Below are positions 26,141 through 34,897 of a stretch of 64,000 bases of DNA, piece after piece (positions within the stretch are counted from its first letter, which is position 1; the number at the start of each line of letters is the position of its first letter). Location of the stretch: the NCBI GenBank assembly GCA_900472485.1, contig UCII01000020.1, forward strand, positions 1 to 64,000, read 5' to 3'. The notes under the pieces are model-generated. The model was not told the DNA's origin. It saw only the letters and a list, made by a program, of their open reading frames with translations, and did not search any database. Source of the stretch: Hyphomicrobiales bacterium (GTDB lineage: Bacteria > Pseudomonadota > Alphaproteobacteria > Rhizobiales > Rhizobiaceae). The position numbers and the translations under genes are program-made.

Positions 26141-26781
26141 TATAGAACCCTCAATTCTTCGTAGGACACCATGACATGCTCTTGGAAAGCAGGCCGCTCG
26201 GTGAGGTTTTCGTAGTAGCGCTGCAGCCGCGGATGGGCAGGGCGCTGGATGTCGATGTCGAAATAGCGATAGAGAACGTGCCCGAATTGTATGTCGGCCA
26301 GCGTGAGAGTATCGCCCGCAAGGAAGCGATGCCGTCCGAACTGCGACTCGGCGATGTCAAGCTTCGCACCGAGGGCAGTTACAGCCGTTGCGATCGCCTT
26401 CTCATCGCGCAGGGCAGGGGCCGTGCGCACCGCGCGCCAGAATACCGGTCCGGTGAAATTCAAGGCGATATTGATCTTGGCCCATTCGGCCCATTTGTCG
26501 ATCTGGGCGCGATGGCGCGCATCCTTCGGCCAGAAGGCATCCTCGCCATATTGGGCGGCGAGATAGCGCAGGATGGCGCCCGTTTCCCAGAGCGGCTCGT
26601 CATCGCCATCCCGCAGCACCGGAACCGTGCCGTTCGGGTTCATCGCCAGGAATTCAGGCGTGTCGTTGACGCCATAGGTAAAGCCCGCATCGATGCGCTC
26701 ATAGGTAAGACCCAGCTCGCCGATGCACCACATCAGCGCCTGCACATTGGATGACGATTTGCGGCCCCAGACGGTCAGCAT
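26140..26781 (-). CDS. Glutathione S-transferase within bet operon
   Basis: This 213-residue cytosolic GST has a thioredoxin-like N-terminal domain ([41 protein letters not shown]) and an all-helical C-terminal domain with [15 protein letters not shown]. It lies between betI and betB, with 4 bp to betI upstream and a one-base overlap with betB. It should be cotranscribed with choline oxidation. Well-known rhizobial bet operons have betC (choline sulfatase) at this place. Its substrate is unknown. Removal of a reactive aldehyde adduct is a possible role. Confidence 0.85.
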   Translation of the reverse strand: MLTVWGRKSSSNVQALMWCIGELGLTYERIDAGFTYGVNDTPEFLAMNPNGTVPVLRDGDDEPLWETGAILRYLAAQYGEDAFWPKDARHRAQIDKWAEWAKINIALNFTGPVFWRAVRTAPALRDEKAIATAVTALGAKLDIAESQFGRHRFLAGDTLTLADIQFGHVLYRYFDIDIQRPAHPRLQRYYENLTERPAFQEHVMVSYEELRVL

Positions 26782-26785
26782 CGCT

Positions 26786-27373
26786 TCAGCCCTTCAACGC
26801 GTTGAGATGGGTCGTCAGATAGTCTTCGGTCAGCGCGATCGACGCCTCGGTGCTGATCGGCGCGGAGCGAAGGCCTTGCCGAATATAGAGTCCGTCAATC
26901 ATGGCAGCAGCCCCCTCCGCAATCCGCCCGGCATCACCGGTCGGGCATAGAGCCTTGAGATTGGCGACGAGATTCGAATGCAGGCGGCGTGCGTAGATGA
27001 CGAGAAAGCGCCGCGTCTCTTCCGAGCGCTGTGCTTCGGCATAGAAGGCGAGCCAGGCAGCGATCGTTTCCGGTGCGAACTGATCTGCCTGAAAGCTGAC
27101 GCGGATGACGGCGGAGAGCTTTTCGCGCGGCGTTTTCGCCTCGCGGAGCGCCGTCACGACGCTGTCGCGCAGCCGCTGTAGATGCACGCGGACGGTCTCG
27201 ATCAGCAGCTGTTCCTTGCTGCCGAAATAGTGATGCGCGAGCGCAGGTGAAACGCCCGCCTGCTTGGCGATTTCGGACATGGTGACGGTTAGCGAGCCGT
27301 GATCGCCGATCACGCGCATCGCAGCATCCACCAGCGCCTTGCGGCGCACCGGCTCCATTCCGACTTTCGGCAT
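26786..27373 (-). CDS. betI: TetR-family repressor of the bet operon
   Basis: This 195-residue TetR regulator closely matches BetI. RRKALVDAAMRVIGDHG and the HTH TMSEIAKQAGVSPALAHHYF lie at residues 9-50, and a ligand domain with WLAFYAEAQRSEETRRF follows. BetI releases DNA when choline binds. The frame stays open far upstream, but 27373 begins the recognised BetI N-terminus MPKVGMEPVRR. A perfect dyad at 27408-27427, just upstream, is the likely operator for autoregulation and operon control. Confidence 0.94.
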   Translation of the reverse strand: MPKVGMEPVRRKALVDAAMRVIGDHGSLTVTMSEIAKQAGVSPALAHHYFGSKEQLLIETVRVHLQRLRDSVVTALREAKTPREKLSAVIRVSFQADQFAPETIAAWLAFYAEAQRSEETRRFLVIYARRLHSNLVANLKALCPTGDAGRIAEGAAAMIDGLYIRQGLRSAPISTEASIALTEDYLTTHLNALKG

Positions 27374-27407
27374 TGCGTCATCCCCAAGGCTGGAGCCGAA
27401 TGTATTT

Positions 27408-27427
27408 TTGATTGACTGATCAATCAA
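27408..27427. promoter_or_regulatory. BetI operator
   Basis: TTGATTGA-CTGA-TCAATCAA is a perfect inverted repeat with 8-bp arms. It starts 35 bp upstream of the betI start. Its TTGATTG-type half resembles the E. coli bet operator. The divergent HdeD-like gene starts 100 bp away and could share it. Confidence 0.75.
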
Positions 27428-27526
27428 TAAAAAAATCACATGGCCAGCCTTGCCTGACGAAAAATCCGCAACCTCTTTCCGCAAAGCGTTTCTGTGCCAT
27501 ACTTCCTCATAGGAGGAGGTGCAGTC

Positions 27527-28075
27527 ATGGTTGATATTCTTGATGAAGTTCCCCCATCCGCGATGCGCGACAAATGGGGTTGGTTTGTCGGACTTGGCAT
27601 ATTGCTGCTGATCTGCGGCGGCATCGCCCTTGGCAATCTGTTCATCGCCACGGTGGCCTCGGTCTATTATGTCGGCATGCTGATGCTGATCGGCGGCATC
27701 GTGCATCTGGCCCATGCTTTTCAGGTGAGGGGCTGGGAGCATATCCTGTTCTGGGTGTTGAGCGGCCTGCTCTATACGGTTGCCGGTATTCTTGCTTTCG
27801 CCAATCCGCTGTTGACCTCCGAGGCATTGACGCTGTTCCTTGCCATCGCGCTCCTCATCGCCGGCACATTCCGCGTGTGGGTCGGCCGCAAGCTGAAACC
27901 GGAGCGCGGCTGGATCTGGATCGTCATCAGCGGTCTTGCGACTGCCGTCGCCGGCATCGCCATCGCTGTCGGCTGGCCCGTCAACAGCCTTTGGATCCTC
28001 GGCCTTTTCCTGGCCTTCGATCTGATCTTCCAGGGCTGGACGGTGGTGGTCTTCGGCCTCGTGCTCAGGCGGTAG
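27527..28075 (+). CDS. HdeD-family (DUF308) membrane protein
   Basis: This 182-residue inner-membrane protein has six hydrophobic helices arranged as three repeats: WGWFVGLGILLLICGGIALG, ILFWVLSGLLYTVAGILAF and WIWIVISGLATAVAGIAIA. The repeated W..l.G......Gi pattern is typical of HdeD, which in E. coli contributes to acid resistance at high density. An unusually strong AGGAGGAGGT ribosome binding site lies at 27511-27520. It is divergent from betI. No ligand is known, and a stress role is inferred from family only. Confidence 0.85.
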   Translation: MVDILDEVPPSAMRDKWGWFVGLGILLLICGGIALGNLFIATVASVYYVGMLMLIGGIVHLAHAFQVRGWEHILFWVLSGLLYTVAGILAFANPLLTSEALTLFLAIALLIAGTFRVWVGRKLKPERGWIWIVISGLATAVAGIAIAVGWPVNSLWILGLFLAFDLIFQGWTVVVFGLVLRR

Positions 28076-28302
28076 TGCATCTCCCAAAAGGGGTAACGCA
28101 CTGCTACTTTTTGACAAGAAGCGTGAGCGGCGTTACTCTCCACACTTCTGCCGTATCAGGCAGAACGGCGTTGCGTTGATGTAACGGCAGTATCTTCATC
28201 TGGAAGTCCGCATATCGAGGGATATGCTCGAAGAAACTGGTCGAAGCCGCGGAACATGGTTCCAGACAAATTTCCGCCAGATAACGTCAAGGGAGGAATA
28301 TC

Positions 28303-28560
28303 ATGCCGATGGTAACGGTTTCCATCTCTCCGCTTCAGGCTGCCGGCATCCGGGCAGCGGTCGACACCGGGACTTACGCCTCGAGCAGCGAAGTCGTGCG
28401 GGAAGCTCTTCGCATGTGGGATGCGGCGCGCAAGCGTGGTGACATTTGCGAGGTGCCGCGTGCCGCCAACGATGGCGGCGAGACGGCAAAGAACGGCCGC
28501 TGCGTCGCCGATATGTTTGCCGATTACGAGGCAGAGCGGCACTCGAGCAATCAGCACTGA
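28303..28560 (+). CDS. Orphan ParD-like antitoxin
   Basis: This 85-residue ribbon-helix-helix protein has the ParD N-terminus VTVSISPLQAAGIRAAVDTG, followed by YASSSEVVREALRMWDAA. A more variable acidic tail would normally bind ParE. A GGGAGGAA ribosome binding site precedes the ATG. No ParE-like toxin follows. The next 200 bp hold a hairpin and then the promoter area of the EAL-GGDEF gene. It may be the remnant of a module, or a free-standing repressor. The upstream stretch 28076-28302 shows no gene. Confidence 0.75.
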   Translation: MPMVTVSISPLQAAGIRAAVDTGTYASSSEVVREALRMWDAARKRGDICEVPRAANDGGETAKNGRCVADMFADYEAERHSSNQH

Positions 28561-28571
28561 ATCCCACTCGT

Positions 28572-28594
28572 CACGGCAGCCCTCGGCTGCCGTG
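28572..28594 (+). terminator. Hairpin after ParD-like gene
   Basis: CACGGCAGCC and GGCTGCCGTG form a perfect 10-bp stem with a three-base loop, 11 nt after the stop. There is no long T-run, so this is a strong hairpin but an uncertain terminator. 28621-28635 also reads TTAA-N7-TTAC, close to a CtrA-type box. That is weak evidence by itself. Confidence 0.45.
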
Positions 28595-28762
28595 TGCTGA
28601 GTCTGCGTCCCGGCGAATGGTTAATATTGCTTTACCATTCATGAAACTTTCACATAGGGGAAAGGTTTCGTTGACGCGTTATGGTGCATCTTCCGGCCGA
28701 AAACGTGGTAAACCCAAAGTTTTACTCAATAAATTAGATGGAATCCGCAAGTGGAGATGGGC

Positions 28763-30568
28763 ATGTCCCTCACTGCCGCAGCCGAACCGGGCGTATTGCG
28801 CCGATATGCCAGCGACCAGATCGTCACTCTCGCCAAACTCGTCATCGAAAACGCATTTCAGTCGATCGTGGAGGCCGGCACCGGCTCGGTTTTCGGCTAT
28901 GAATCCCTGATGCGCGGCCAGGAACGCATCGGTTTCGGCAGCCCTGTGGAGATACTTGACGAAGCCGAGCGCAGCGGCCAGCTTCTCGGGCTGGAGCAGA
29001 TGGTCACGAGTCGCGCGCTGGCGAAATTTGCGACCCTGCCCAATATCGCCACCACGACGCTTTTCCTCAATCTGGATGTCCGGCTGATTGCGCAAGGCGC
29101 CACCCTGGTCGATGGCCTGCTGCAGCATATGAGAAAGGCCGGTATCGCACCGTCCTCCGTCTGTTTCGAATTCTCCGAACGTTTCGACAATACCATCGTG
29201 CCGGAGTTTTCGGCGCTGGTTGCTAAGATGCGCAATGCTGGCTTCAAGCTCGCGATCGACGATTTCGGCGTCGGCCGTGGCGAGATGAAGCTGCTGTCCG
29301 ATTATCCGGTCGACTATCTCAAGATCGACCGGCATTTCATCGTCGATATCGACCGCAGCGCCCGCAAGCGCCATATCCTTCGAAATCTGGTCAATATCGC
29401 CCATGTCCTCGGCACGCGCGTCATCGCCGAGGGCATCGAGACGGAGGCGGAGTTCCTGACCTGCCGCGAATTCGGCGTCGATCTCGTACAGGGCTGGTTC
29501 ATTGCCCGCCCGACCGTACTGGTCAACGAGCTGAAGCCGAGCTTTCCGCATTTGCAGGATCTCGGCAAGACGGCGCGAAACAGCCAGTCGCTCGATGAAA
29601 TCCTTATCCGCAAGCAGATCGAAGTGCTGCCGACCATCCGTGAAAGCGACAGTATCGACAGCGTCTTCGAGCTCTTCCGCCGCAATCCCCGCCGCGCCTA
29701 TTTTCCGGTCGTCAACGCCAATGACGAGCCGCGCGGCATCATCCACGAGTACCAGCTCAAGGAATATATCTATCAGCCTTTCGGCCGCGATCTGCTGAAG
29801 AACAAGGTCTACGAGCGCTCGATCTCGCATTTCGTCGAGATGGCGCCGATCGTCGGGCTCGATTCCGATGCCGACACGCTGATGGCGATCTTCGCCAACA
29901 TGGAAAGCAGCGATTGCCTGATCGTCACGGAAGGCACGCATTATGCCGGCATCGTCTCGGCAGCCTCGCTCATCAAGGTCATCAACGAGAAGCAGCTGAA
30001 GATCGCGCAGGACCAGAACCCGTTGACCGGCCTTCCTGGCAACAGGGCGATCCATGATTTCATGCAGAGCGCCGGCCGCGATGGCGATGATGTCAGGCAT
30101 TTCTGCTATTGCGACTTCGATAATTTCAAGCCGTTCAACGATGCCTATGGCTTCCATCTTGGCGACCATGCCATTTCGCTGTTCGCGGCATTGATGCGCC
30201 GCTACTTCTTTGCCGAGCGCAATTTCCTCGGCCATGTCGGCGGCGATGACTTCTTTATCGGCGTTACCGGCTGGAGCGCGCAGGAGCTTCGTGAGGTTCT
30301 GGATCGGCTGCTTGCCGATTTCCATGCCGATGTCCTCGAACTCTATTCGGCTGAAGACCGTGCTGCCGGGCGCATTCATGGTCACGACCGCAGCGGCGCG
30401 GTCGCGGAGTTCCCGCTGATGCGTTGCTCGATTGGTATCCTGCAACTGCCGGAAGGGTTGGTGATCGACAACATCAACCGGGTCAGCACTTCCATCGCGG
30501 GTATCAAGGCGAAGGCAAAGGAAAGCGCCATTGGCGTAGCATTCCTCGGCTTGGCCGAGACGAATTGA
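28763..30568 (+). CDS. EAL-CBS-GGDDF cyclic-di-GMP signalling protein
   Basis: This 601-residue protein has, in order, an EAL phosphodiesterase domain (about 25-255), a pair of CBS modules (about 285-410), and a GGDEF-type domain (about 415-590). The EAL motif is GYESLMRG. The metal and catalytic residues are present in FLNLD, FEFSE, AIDDFG, YLKIDR, AEGIET and DLVQGW, so hydrolysis of c-di-GMP is likely. The cyclase motif is GGDDF and no RxxD inhibitory site precedes it, so synthase activity is doubtful. CBS modules could sense adenine nucleotides. No membrane segment is seen. Start 28763 follows GGAG. Confidence 0.88.
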   Translation: MSLTAAAEPGVLRRYASDQIVTLAKLVIENAFQSIVEAGTGSVFGYESLMRGQERIGFGSPVEILDEAERSGQLLGLEQMVTSRALAKFATLPNIATTTLFLNLDVRLIAQGATLVDGLLQHMRKAGIAPSSVCFEFSERFDNTIVPEFSALVAKMRNAGFKLAIDDFGVGRGEMKLLSDYPVDYLKIDRHFIVDIDRSARKRHILRNLVNIAHVLGTRVIAEGIETEAEFLTCREFGVDLVQGWFIARPTVLVNELKPSFPHLQDLGKTARNSQSLDEILIRKQIEVLPTIRESDSIDSVFELFRRNPRRAYFPVVNANDEPRGIIHEYQLKEYIYQPFGRDLLKNKVYERSISHFVEMAPIVGLDSDADTLMAIFANMESSDCLIVTEGTHYAGIVSAASLIKVINEKQLKIAQDQNPLTGLPGNRAIHDFMQSAGRDGDDVRHFCYCDFDNFKPFNDAYGFHLGDHAISLFAALMRRYFFAERNFLGHVGGDDFFIGVTGWSAQELREVLDRLLADFHADVLELYSAEDRAAGRIHGHDRSGAVAEFPLMRCSIGILQLPEGLVIDNINRVSTSIAGIKAKAKESAIGVAFLGLAETN

Positions 30569-30647
30569 CGCCCTCCGGCACTCGGTCCTTTTCAAGCGCT
30601 TTGCGCTAAACTATCTCCACTGCTTTGCTGGGAGAGGAGATTGCGCC

Positions 30648-31646
30648 ATGCCCTTGCCGTCTGAAATGCGTTTCGTGGATTTGCCGTCCTTTGGCGGACC
30701 AGAGGTCATGACCATCGCCCGAAAGCCTCTTCCGGTGCTGAAGCCGGGCGAGATCCTGGTCCGTGTCGAGGCCGCTGGCGTCAACCGGCCGGATGTGGCG
30801 CAACGGCAGGGCACTTATCCGCCGCCGAAGGAAGCAAGCCCGATTCTCGGCCTCGAAATATCAGGCGAAGTCGTCGACGTCGCGCCCGGCGTGACGGAGT
30901 TTGCCATCGGCAACAAGGTCTGCGGTCTCGCCAATGGCGGCGGCTACGCCGAATATTGCGTGCTGCCAGCCGGCCAGGCGCTGCGCTTCCCGAACGGCTA
31001 TGACGCCGTGCGTGCAGCGGCACTCCCCGAGACTTTCTTTACGGTCTGGGCCAATCTCTTCCAGATGGCGGGGCTGACCGAAGGCGAAAGCGTATTGATC
31101 CACGGCGGCTCCAGCGGCATCGGCACGACGGCGATCCAGCTTGCCCACGCTTTCGGTGCGACGGTCTATGCGACCGCCGGGTCGAAGGAAAAATGCGAGG
31201 CCTGCGAGAAGCTTGGCGCCAAGCGGGCGATCAATTACAAAGAAGAGGATTTCGCCGAGGTCATCAAGGCCGAGACCGAACATGGCGTCGATATCATCCT
31301 CGACATGATCGGCGCCGCCTATCTGGAAAAGAACCTTGCATCACTTGCCCGTGACGGCTGCCTCTCCATCATTGCCTTCCTTGGCGGCGCCGTGGCGGAG
31401 AAGGTGAACCTTGCGCCAATCATGGTCAAGCGGCTGACCGTGACGGGATCGACCATGCGTCCGCGCACGGCTGAGGAAAAGCGGGCCATCCGCGATGATC
31501 TTCTCTCCCAGGTCTGGCCGCTGCTGGACGAGGGCACCGTTGCCCCCGTCATCTATCGGACATTCTCTTTCGACGATGTGGTCGAGGCGCATCGATTGAT
31601 GGAAACCAGCGACCACATCGGCAAGATCATGCTGAAGCTGGCTTGA
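30648..31646 (+). CDS. NAD(P)H:quinone oxidoreductase (PIG3/QOR type)
   Basis: This 332-residue zinc-free medium-chain dehydrogenase/reductase has an N-terminal GroES-like domain ([28 protein letters not shown]). The Rossmann motif [20 protein letters not shown] lies at about 148-167. SRP.TAEEKR-like residues ([10 protein letters not shown]) match TP53I3/PIG3 quinone reductases. It probably reduces quinones by one electron with NADPH. The 3' end overlaps the convergent MFS gene by 20 bp. Confidence 0.88.
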   Translation: MPLPSEMRFVDLPSFGGPEVMTIARKPLPVLKPGEILVRVEAAGVNRPDVAQRQGTYPPPKEASPILGLEISGEVVDVAPGVTEFAIGNKVCGLANGGGYAEYCVLPAGQALRFPNGYDAVRAAALPETFFTVWANLFQMAGLTEGESVLIHGGSSGIGTTAIQLAHAFGATVYATAGSKEKCEACEKLGAKRAINYKEEDFAEVIKAETEHGVDIILDMIGAAYLEKNLASLARDGCLSIIAFLGGAVAEKVNLAPIMVKRLTVTGSTMRPRTAEEKRAIRDDLLSQVWPLLDEGTVAPVIYRTFSFDDVVEAHRLMETSDHIGKIMLKLA

Positions 31647-33048
31647 TCGTGAAGGACAGGATGATGGCGATGAGGCCGGGTATGGCCATCAGCGCATAGA
31701 GCCATGTCGCGGCAGAAAGGCTGCCGCTGATACCGCCAGGATGTGTCAGGCCCGCTCCATTGACGATGACGCCCGTGAGCGCGGCGCCGAATGCGCCACC
31801 AAGCGATTGCGTCATCGAGATCGCTGCCGAAGCCTTGTCCTGTTCGGCTCTGCGGGCGATGCCGATAATCCTGGTCACAAGATGCGCCCAGCCGAGACCG
31901 ACGCCGAATCCCATCAGGAACATCGTGATGACGGCGGGCGCAAACCTGGCGACGGTGTCAAAAGGCGTGTTCGTTGCCAGGAAGAGGATCAGCGACGCCG
32001 TGGCCGCCGTTTCCAGAATGCAGCCGGCAATGATGGCGACGGCCGCTGACCTGCCCGAGAAAGAATTGCTGAAGAAGGCCGCGATGGTCCAGCCGAGCGC
32101 TACCAGCGCCACGAGATAGCCCGAGACCAGCGGCGTCACGCCATGGAGCGTCTGCAGGAAGTAGGGGATATAGATGTCGCTGGTCAGCACCAGCATCATC
32201 GTGAATATTGTTAGGTAGAGCCGCGCAATGGGGTTGCTGAGCATGACGGCGCCATAAGGCAGGAGGCGCACTTCGCTCTTGCGCTCGATCAGCACCATTG
32301 TTGCGACGAGCACGATCGAAGCTGCGATCAGCACCATCTTTGATCCATGTTCGATCGTGCCGGCAATGCTGACGAACAGAACTGCGGCAAGCAGAAGTAT
32401 GATCTGGATCAGTGGCGTCCTCGTATCGATCCGGTCATCTGCAACATCGGGCAGCAGCCGGCATGCGGAAAGCGCCATGATGACGGTCAGCGGCACGAGA
32501 ATGATGAATGCCTCGCGCCATGCGCCTCCGGTGGCGAAGAGGCCGCCGAGTGTCGGCCCGAGCACGGTCGCCACACCCCAGATGGCGGCATAGAGGGTAG
32601 AGGCCTTGCGCCACAATATCTCCGGATAGACGAAACGGATGAAGGCATAGGCGAGGCCGGAAAGCATGCCGGCCCCATAGCCCTGGATGGCGCGGCCCGC
32701 AAGCAATACAGGCATCATCGGCGCGATAGCGCAAGCCAGGCTGCCGATGCCGAAAGTAAGCGCCGCCCCGACATACACCGTGCGCAGGCCCATGCCCTTC
32801 GGCCGGGTTGCAACCGTGATGGAGCCAAGCACGCCGGCGGCGACGAAGAGCGTCGTCATCCATGAGAATAGTTCAAGGCCGCCGATGTCCCGCACGATTG
32901 AGGGAGCGATCGTGGCGGTGATGTAGCATTCGACGGCATAAAGCGTAACGCCGCCGCCGAGCATCAGCGTCGCAGGCAGACGTTTTGGTGAGAATAATGT
33001 GAAGACGGAGGAGGACGGAATGGGGGCGGTGGTTTCGATGCTGGACAT
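31627..33048 (-). CDS. MFS drug-exporter-like transporter
   Basis: This 473-residue inner-membrane protein has about 14 hydrophobic segments. [21 protein letters not shown], the short loop RPKGMGLR, and [17 protein letters not shown] are typical of DHA2-type multidrug exporters. It is divergent from a SufR-like regulator across a 101-bp region with three TTTTCCAA-type half sites. Regulation by that protein is therefore very likely. The exported compound is unknown. Its last 20 bp overlap the end of the quinone reductase gene in the opposite direction. Confidence 0.87.
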   Translation of the reverse strand: MSSIETTAPIPSSSVFTLFSPKRLPATLMLGGGVTLYAVECYITATIAPSIVRDIGGLELFSWMTTLFVAAGVLGSITVATRPKGMGLRTVYVGAALTFGIGSLACAIAPMMPVLLAGRAIQGYGAGMLSGLAYAFIRFVYPEILWRKASTLYAAIWGVATVLGPTLGGLFATGGAWREAFIILVPLTVIMALSACRLLPDVADDRIDTRTPLIQIILLLAAVLFVSIAGTIEHGSKMVLIAASIVLVATMVLIERKSEVRLLPYGAVMLSNPIARLYLTIFTMMLVLTSDIYIPYFLQTLHGVTPLVSGYLVALVALGWTIAAFFSNSFSGRSAAVAIIAGCILETAATASLILFLATNTPFDTVARFAPAVITMFLMGFGVGLGWAHLVTRIIGIARRAEQDKASAAISMTQSLGGAFGAALTGVIVNGAGLTHPGGISGSLSAATWLYALMAIPGLIAIILSFTIKPASA

Positions 33049-33064
33049 CGGACGATCCTCGGTA

Positions 33065-33149
33065 TTTTCCCTAGCGGTTGATTATTTTCCAAGTTATAAT
33101 TTGGAAAATTACATCCTTGCCGAATTAAAACAAGAGAAAACTTGGAAAA
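33065..33149. promoter_or_regulatory. Operator array of the SufR-like/MFS divergon
   Basis: TTTTCCAA (33085-33092), an AT-rich 8-bp centre and TTGGAAAA (33101-33108) form a perfect dyad. A further TTTTCC stands at 33065-33070. TTGGAAAA recurs at 33142-33149, directly before the regulator ATG. The array lies between the two divergent starts (33048 and 33150). Confidence 0.65.
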
Positions 33150-33776
33150 ATGCGTCAGTCACCTGCCAATCGAATCCTGATCCTGTTGAAAACCGACGGG
33201 CCGCAGCTGGCTGCAGCTGTCGGCGATGCGCTCGGCATATCGTCGGAGGCGGCACGCCAGCAGTTGACGAAGATGGCTGAAGATGGGTTGGTCGACCCGG
33301 TGGCGGAAACTGCCGCCGGCCGGGGCAGGCCGCGCCAGTTCTGGCATCTGACGGCGGCCGGCAACAGGCAATTTCCCGATGGCCATGCCGATCTGACCGC
33401 CATCCTCCTTGCGACCATGGCCAGTCAACTGGGGCAGGGTGCCGTCGATGCGGTCATCTCGGCGCGCGAAACGGAGACGCTTCGACGTTACCGGAGCGAG
33501 ATCGACCTTTCGGCCGATCTGCCGTCGCGCGTCGCAAACCTCGCCGCAATCCGCACGCGGGAAGGCTATATGGCCGATCACTGGCAGGACAAGGATGGCT
33601 CGCTGGTGCTGGTGGAGAACCATTGCCCCATCTGTGCTGCCGCATCTGCCTGTGCTGGCTTCTGCCGATCGGAGCTGGAGACTTTCCGCATGGTGCTCGG
33701 CGCTGACGTCGAACGGGAGGAGCATATCCTGCTCGGTGCCCGACGTTGCGCTTACAGGATCCGCGACGCAGCCTGA
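33150..33776 (+). CDS. SufR-like winged-helix regulator with cysteine cluster
   Basis: This 208-residue regulator has an N-terminal DeoR/ArsR-like HTH (LAAAVGDALGISSEAARQQL, GLVDPV, GRGRPRQFWHLT). A C-terminal domain carries Cys159, 162, 168, 172 and 200 (HCPIC, ACAGFC, RRCAYRI). From memory, the C-X12-C-X27-C spacing (159, 172, 200) equals three key cysteines of cyanobacterial SufR, a [4Fe-4S] repressor. Here the neighbour is an exporter, not suf genes. It may be an iron-sulfur or redox sensor controlling the divergent MFS gene and itself. GGA lies just before the ATG. Confidence 0.82.
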   Translation: MRQSPANRILILLKTDGPQLAAAVGDALGISSEAARQQLTKMAEDGLVDPVAETAAGRGRPRQFWHLTAAGNRQFPDGHADLTAILLATMASQLGQGAVDAVISARETETLRRYRSEIDLSADLPSRVANLAAIRTREGYMADHWQDKDGSLVLVENHCPICAAASACAGFCRSELETFRMVLGADVEREEHILLGARRCAYRIRDAA

Positions 33777-33876
33777 GAGATCGCATTTTGATGCTGGCCG
33801 CCGGCATCGGCGATTGGCAATCCACTGGGCAGCGGCTATCACTGGCCGTCTAGCAAATCAGAGGCTGCATTCCGTC

Positions 33877-34884
33877 ATGTCCAATCCCGTCTGCGTCGAA
33901 GTCACCCGTGGCAATCAGGTGGAAAGCTATCATCGCGGCTCCGTCGTTGTCGTCGATGGCGATGGGAAGCTGGTTTTCTCGCTTGGCGATATCGAAAGCG
34001 GTGTCTTTCCGCGATCCGCATGCAAGGCGATGCAGGCCCTGCCACTGGTAGAAAGCGGCGCCGCGGATGCCTATGGTTTTGGAAACAAAGAGTTGGCACT
34101 CGCCTGCTCCTCGCACAATGGCGAGGATGAGCATGTGGCGCTCGCCGCCTCCATGCTGGCGCGCGCCGGCCGCGATGTCGGCACGCTCGAATGCGGCGCG
34201 CATTGGTCCTTCGATCAGAAGACATTGATTCATCAGGCCCGCACGCTCGACAAGCCGACGGCGCTGCATAACAATTGCTCTGGCAAGCATGCCGGCTTCG
34301 TCTGCGCCTGCTGCCATCAGGACATCGATCCCCAGGGCTATGTCGGTTATGACCATCCGCTGCAGCAGCAGATCCGCGATACGATGCAGAGCCTGACCGG
34401 CGCTATTCTGGCGCACGACAATTGCGGCACGGACGGCTGCTCGGTCCCGACCTATGCCGTGCCGCTGAAGGGACTGGCGCACGGCTTTGCCAAAATGGCG
34501 ACCGGTGTCGGGCTGGAGCCCCTGCGCGCCAAGGCATCGCCCCGGCTGTTCGAGGCCTGCATGGCCGAGCCCTTTTACGTTGCCGGCACCGATCGCGCCT
34601 GCACCAAGCTGATGCAGATCGCTCCCGGCCGCATCTTCGTCAAGACTGGCGCCGAAGGCGTATTTTGCGCGGCGATCCCCGAACAGGGTATTGCCATCGC
34701 GCTCAAATGCGATGACGGCACCACTCGCGCAGCGGAGGTCATGGTGGCCGCAACATTGGCCCGCTTCTTCGAGAAGGACGGCGCTGTTCATGCCGGACTG
34801 ATGGCAATGGCCGACCGATCCTTCAAGAACTGGAACGGCATCCATGTCGGCGATATCAGGCCGACGGCTGCTCTGACTGCATAG
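33877..34884 (+). CDS. Rhizobium etli-type (class 3) L-asparaginase
   Basis: This 335-residue cytosolic amidohydrolase converts L-asparagine to aspartate and ammonia. It belongs to the R. etli ReAII/ReAV family, unrelated to E. coli asparaginases. The serine-lysine tandem is Ser47/Lys50 (SACK) with Ser79 (SSHNGE). The metal site is Cys134/Lys137 (NNCSGKH) and Cys188 (DNCGTDGC). Each is one position below the published ReAV numbering as I recall it. The start at 33877 gives the family N-terminus MSNPVCVEVTRG. The 100 bp from the regulator gene show no gene. Confidence 0.9.
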   Translation: MSNPVCVEVTRGNQVESYHRGSVVVVDGDGKLVFSLGDIESGVFPRSACKAMQALPLVESGAADAYGFGNKELALACSSHNGEDEHVALAASMLARAGRDVGTLECGAHWSFDQKTLIHQARTLDKPTALHNNCSGKHAGFVCACCHQDIDPQGYVGYDHPLQQQIRDTMQSLTGAILAHDNCGTDGCSVPTYAVPLKGLAHGFAKMATGVGLEPLRAKASPRLFEACMAEPFYVAGTDRACTKLMQIAPGRIFVKTGAEGVFCAAIPEQGIAIALKCDDGTTRAAEVMVAATLARFFEKDGAVHAGLMAMADRSFKNWNGIHVGDIRPTAALTA

Positions 34885-34897
34885 GTAACTCATCGCT

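Noticed and set aside
24596-26164. Open frame of over 500 codons opposite betB
   Set aside because: It lies entirely antisense to a confident aldehyde dehydrogenase gene. No fold or ribosome binding site was seen.
27374-28117. N-terminal extension of the betI frame
   Set aside because: The frame stays open leftward of 28117 through the divergent HdeD-like gene, but the known BetI start is at 27373 and the operator lies inside the supposed extension.
28621-28635. CtrA-like box TTAA-N7-TTAC before the EAL-GGDEF gene
   Set aside because: One mismatch to the consensus, a single site, and AT-rich surroundings. Chance occurrence cannot be excluded.
28679-30595. Open frame of over 600 codons opposite the EAL-GGDEF gene
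   Set aside because: Shadow of the sense gene's codon bias. Composition is not protein-like and there is no start signal.
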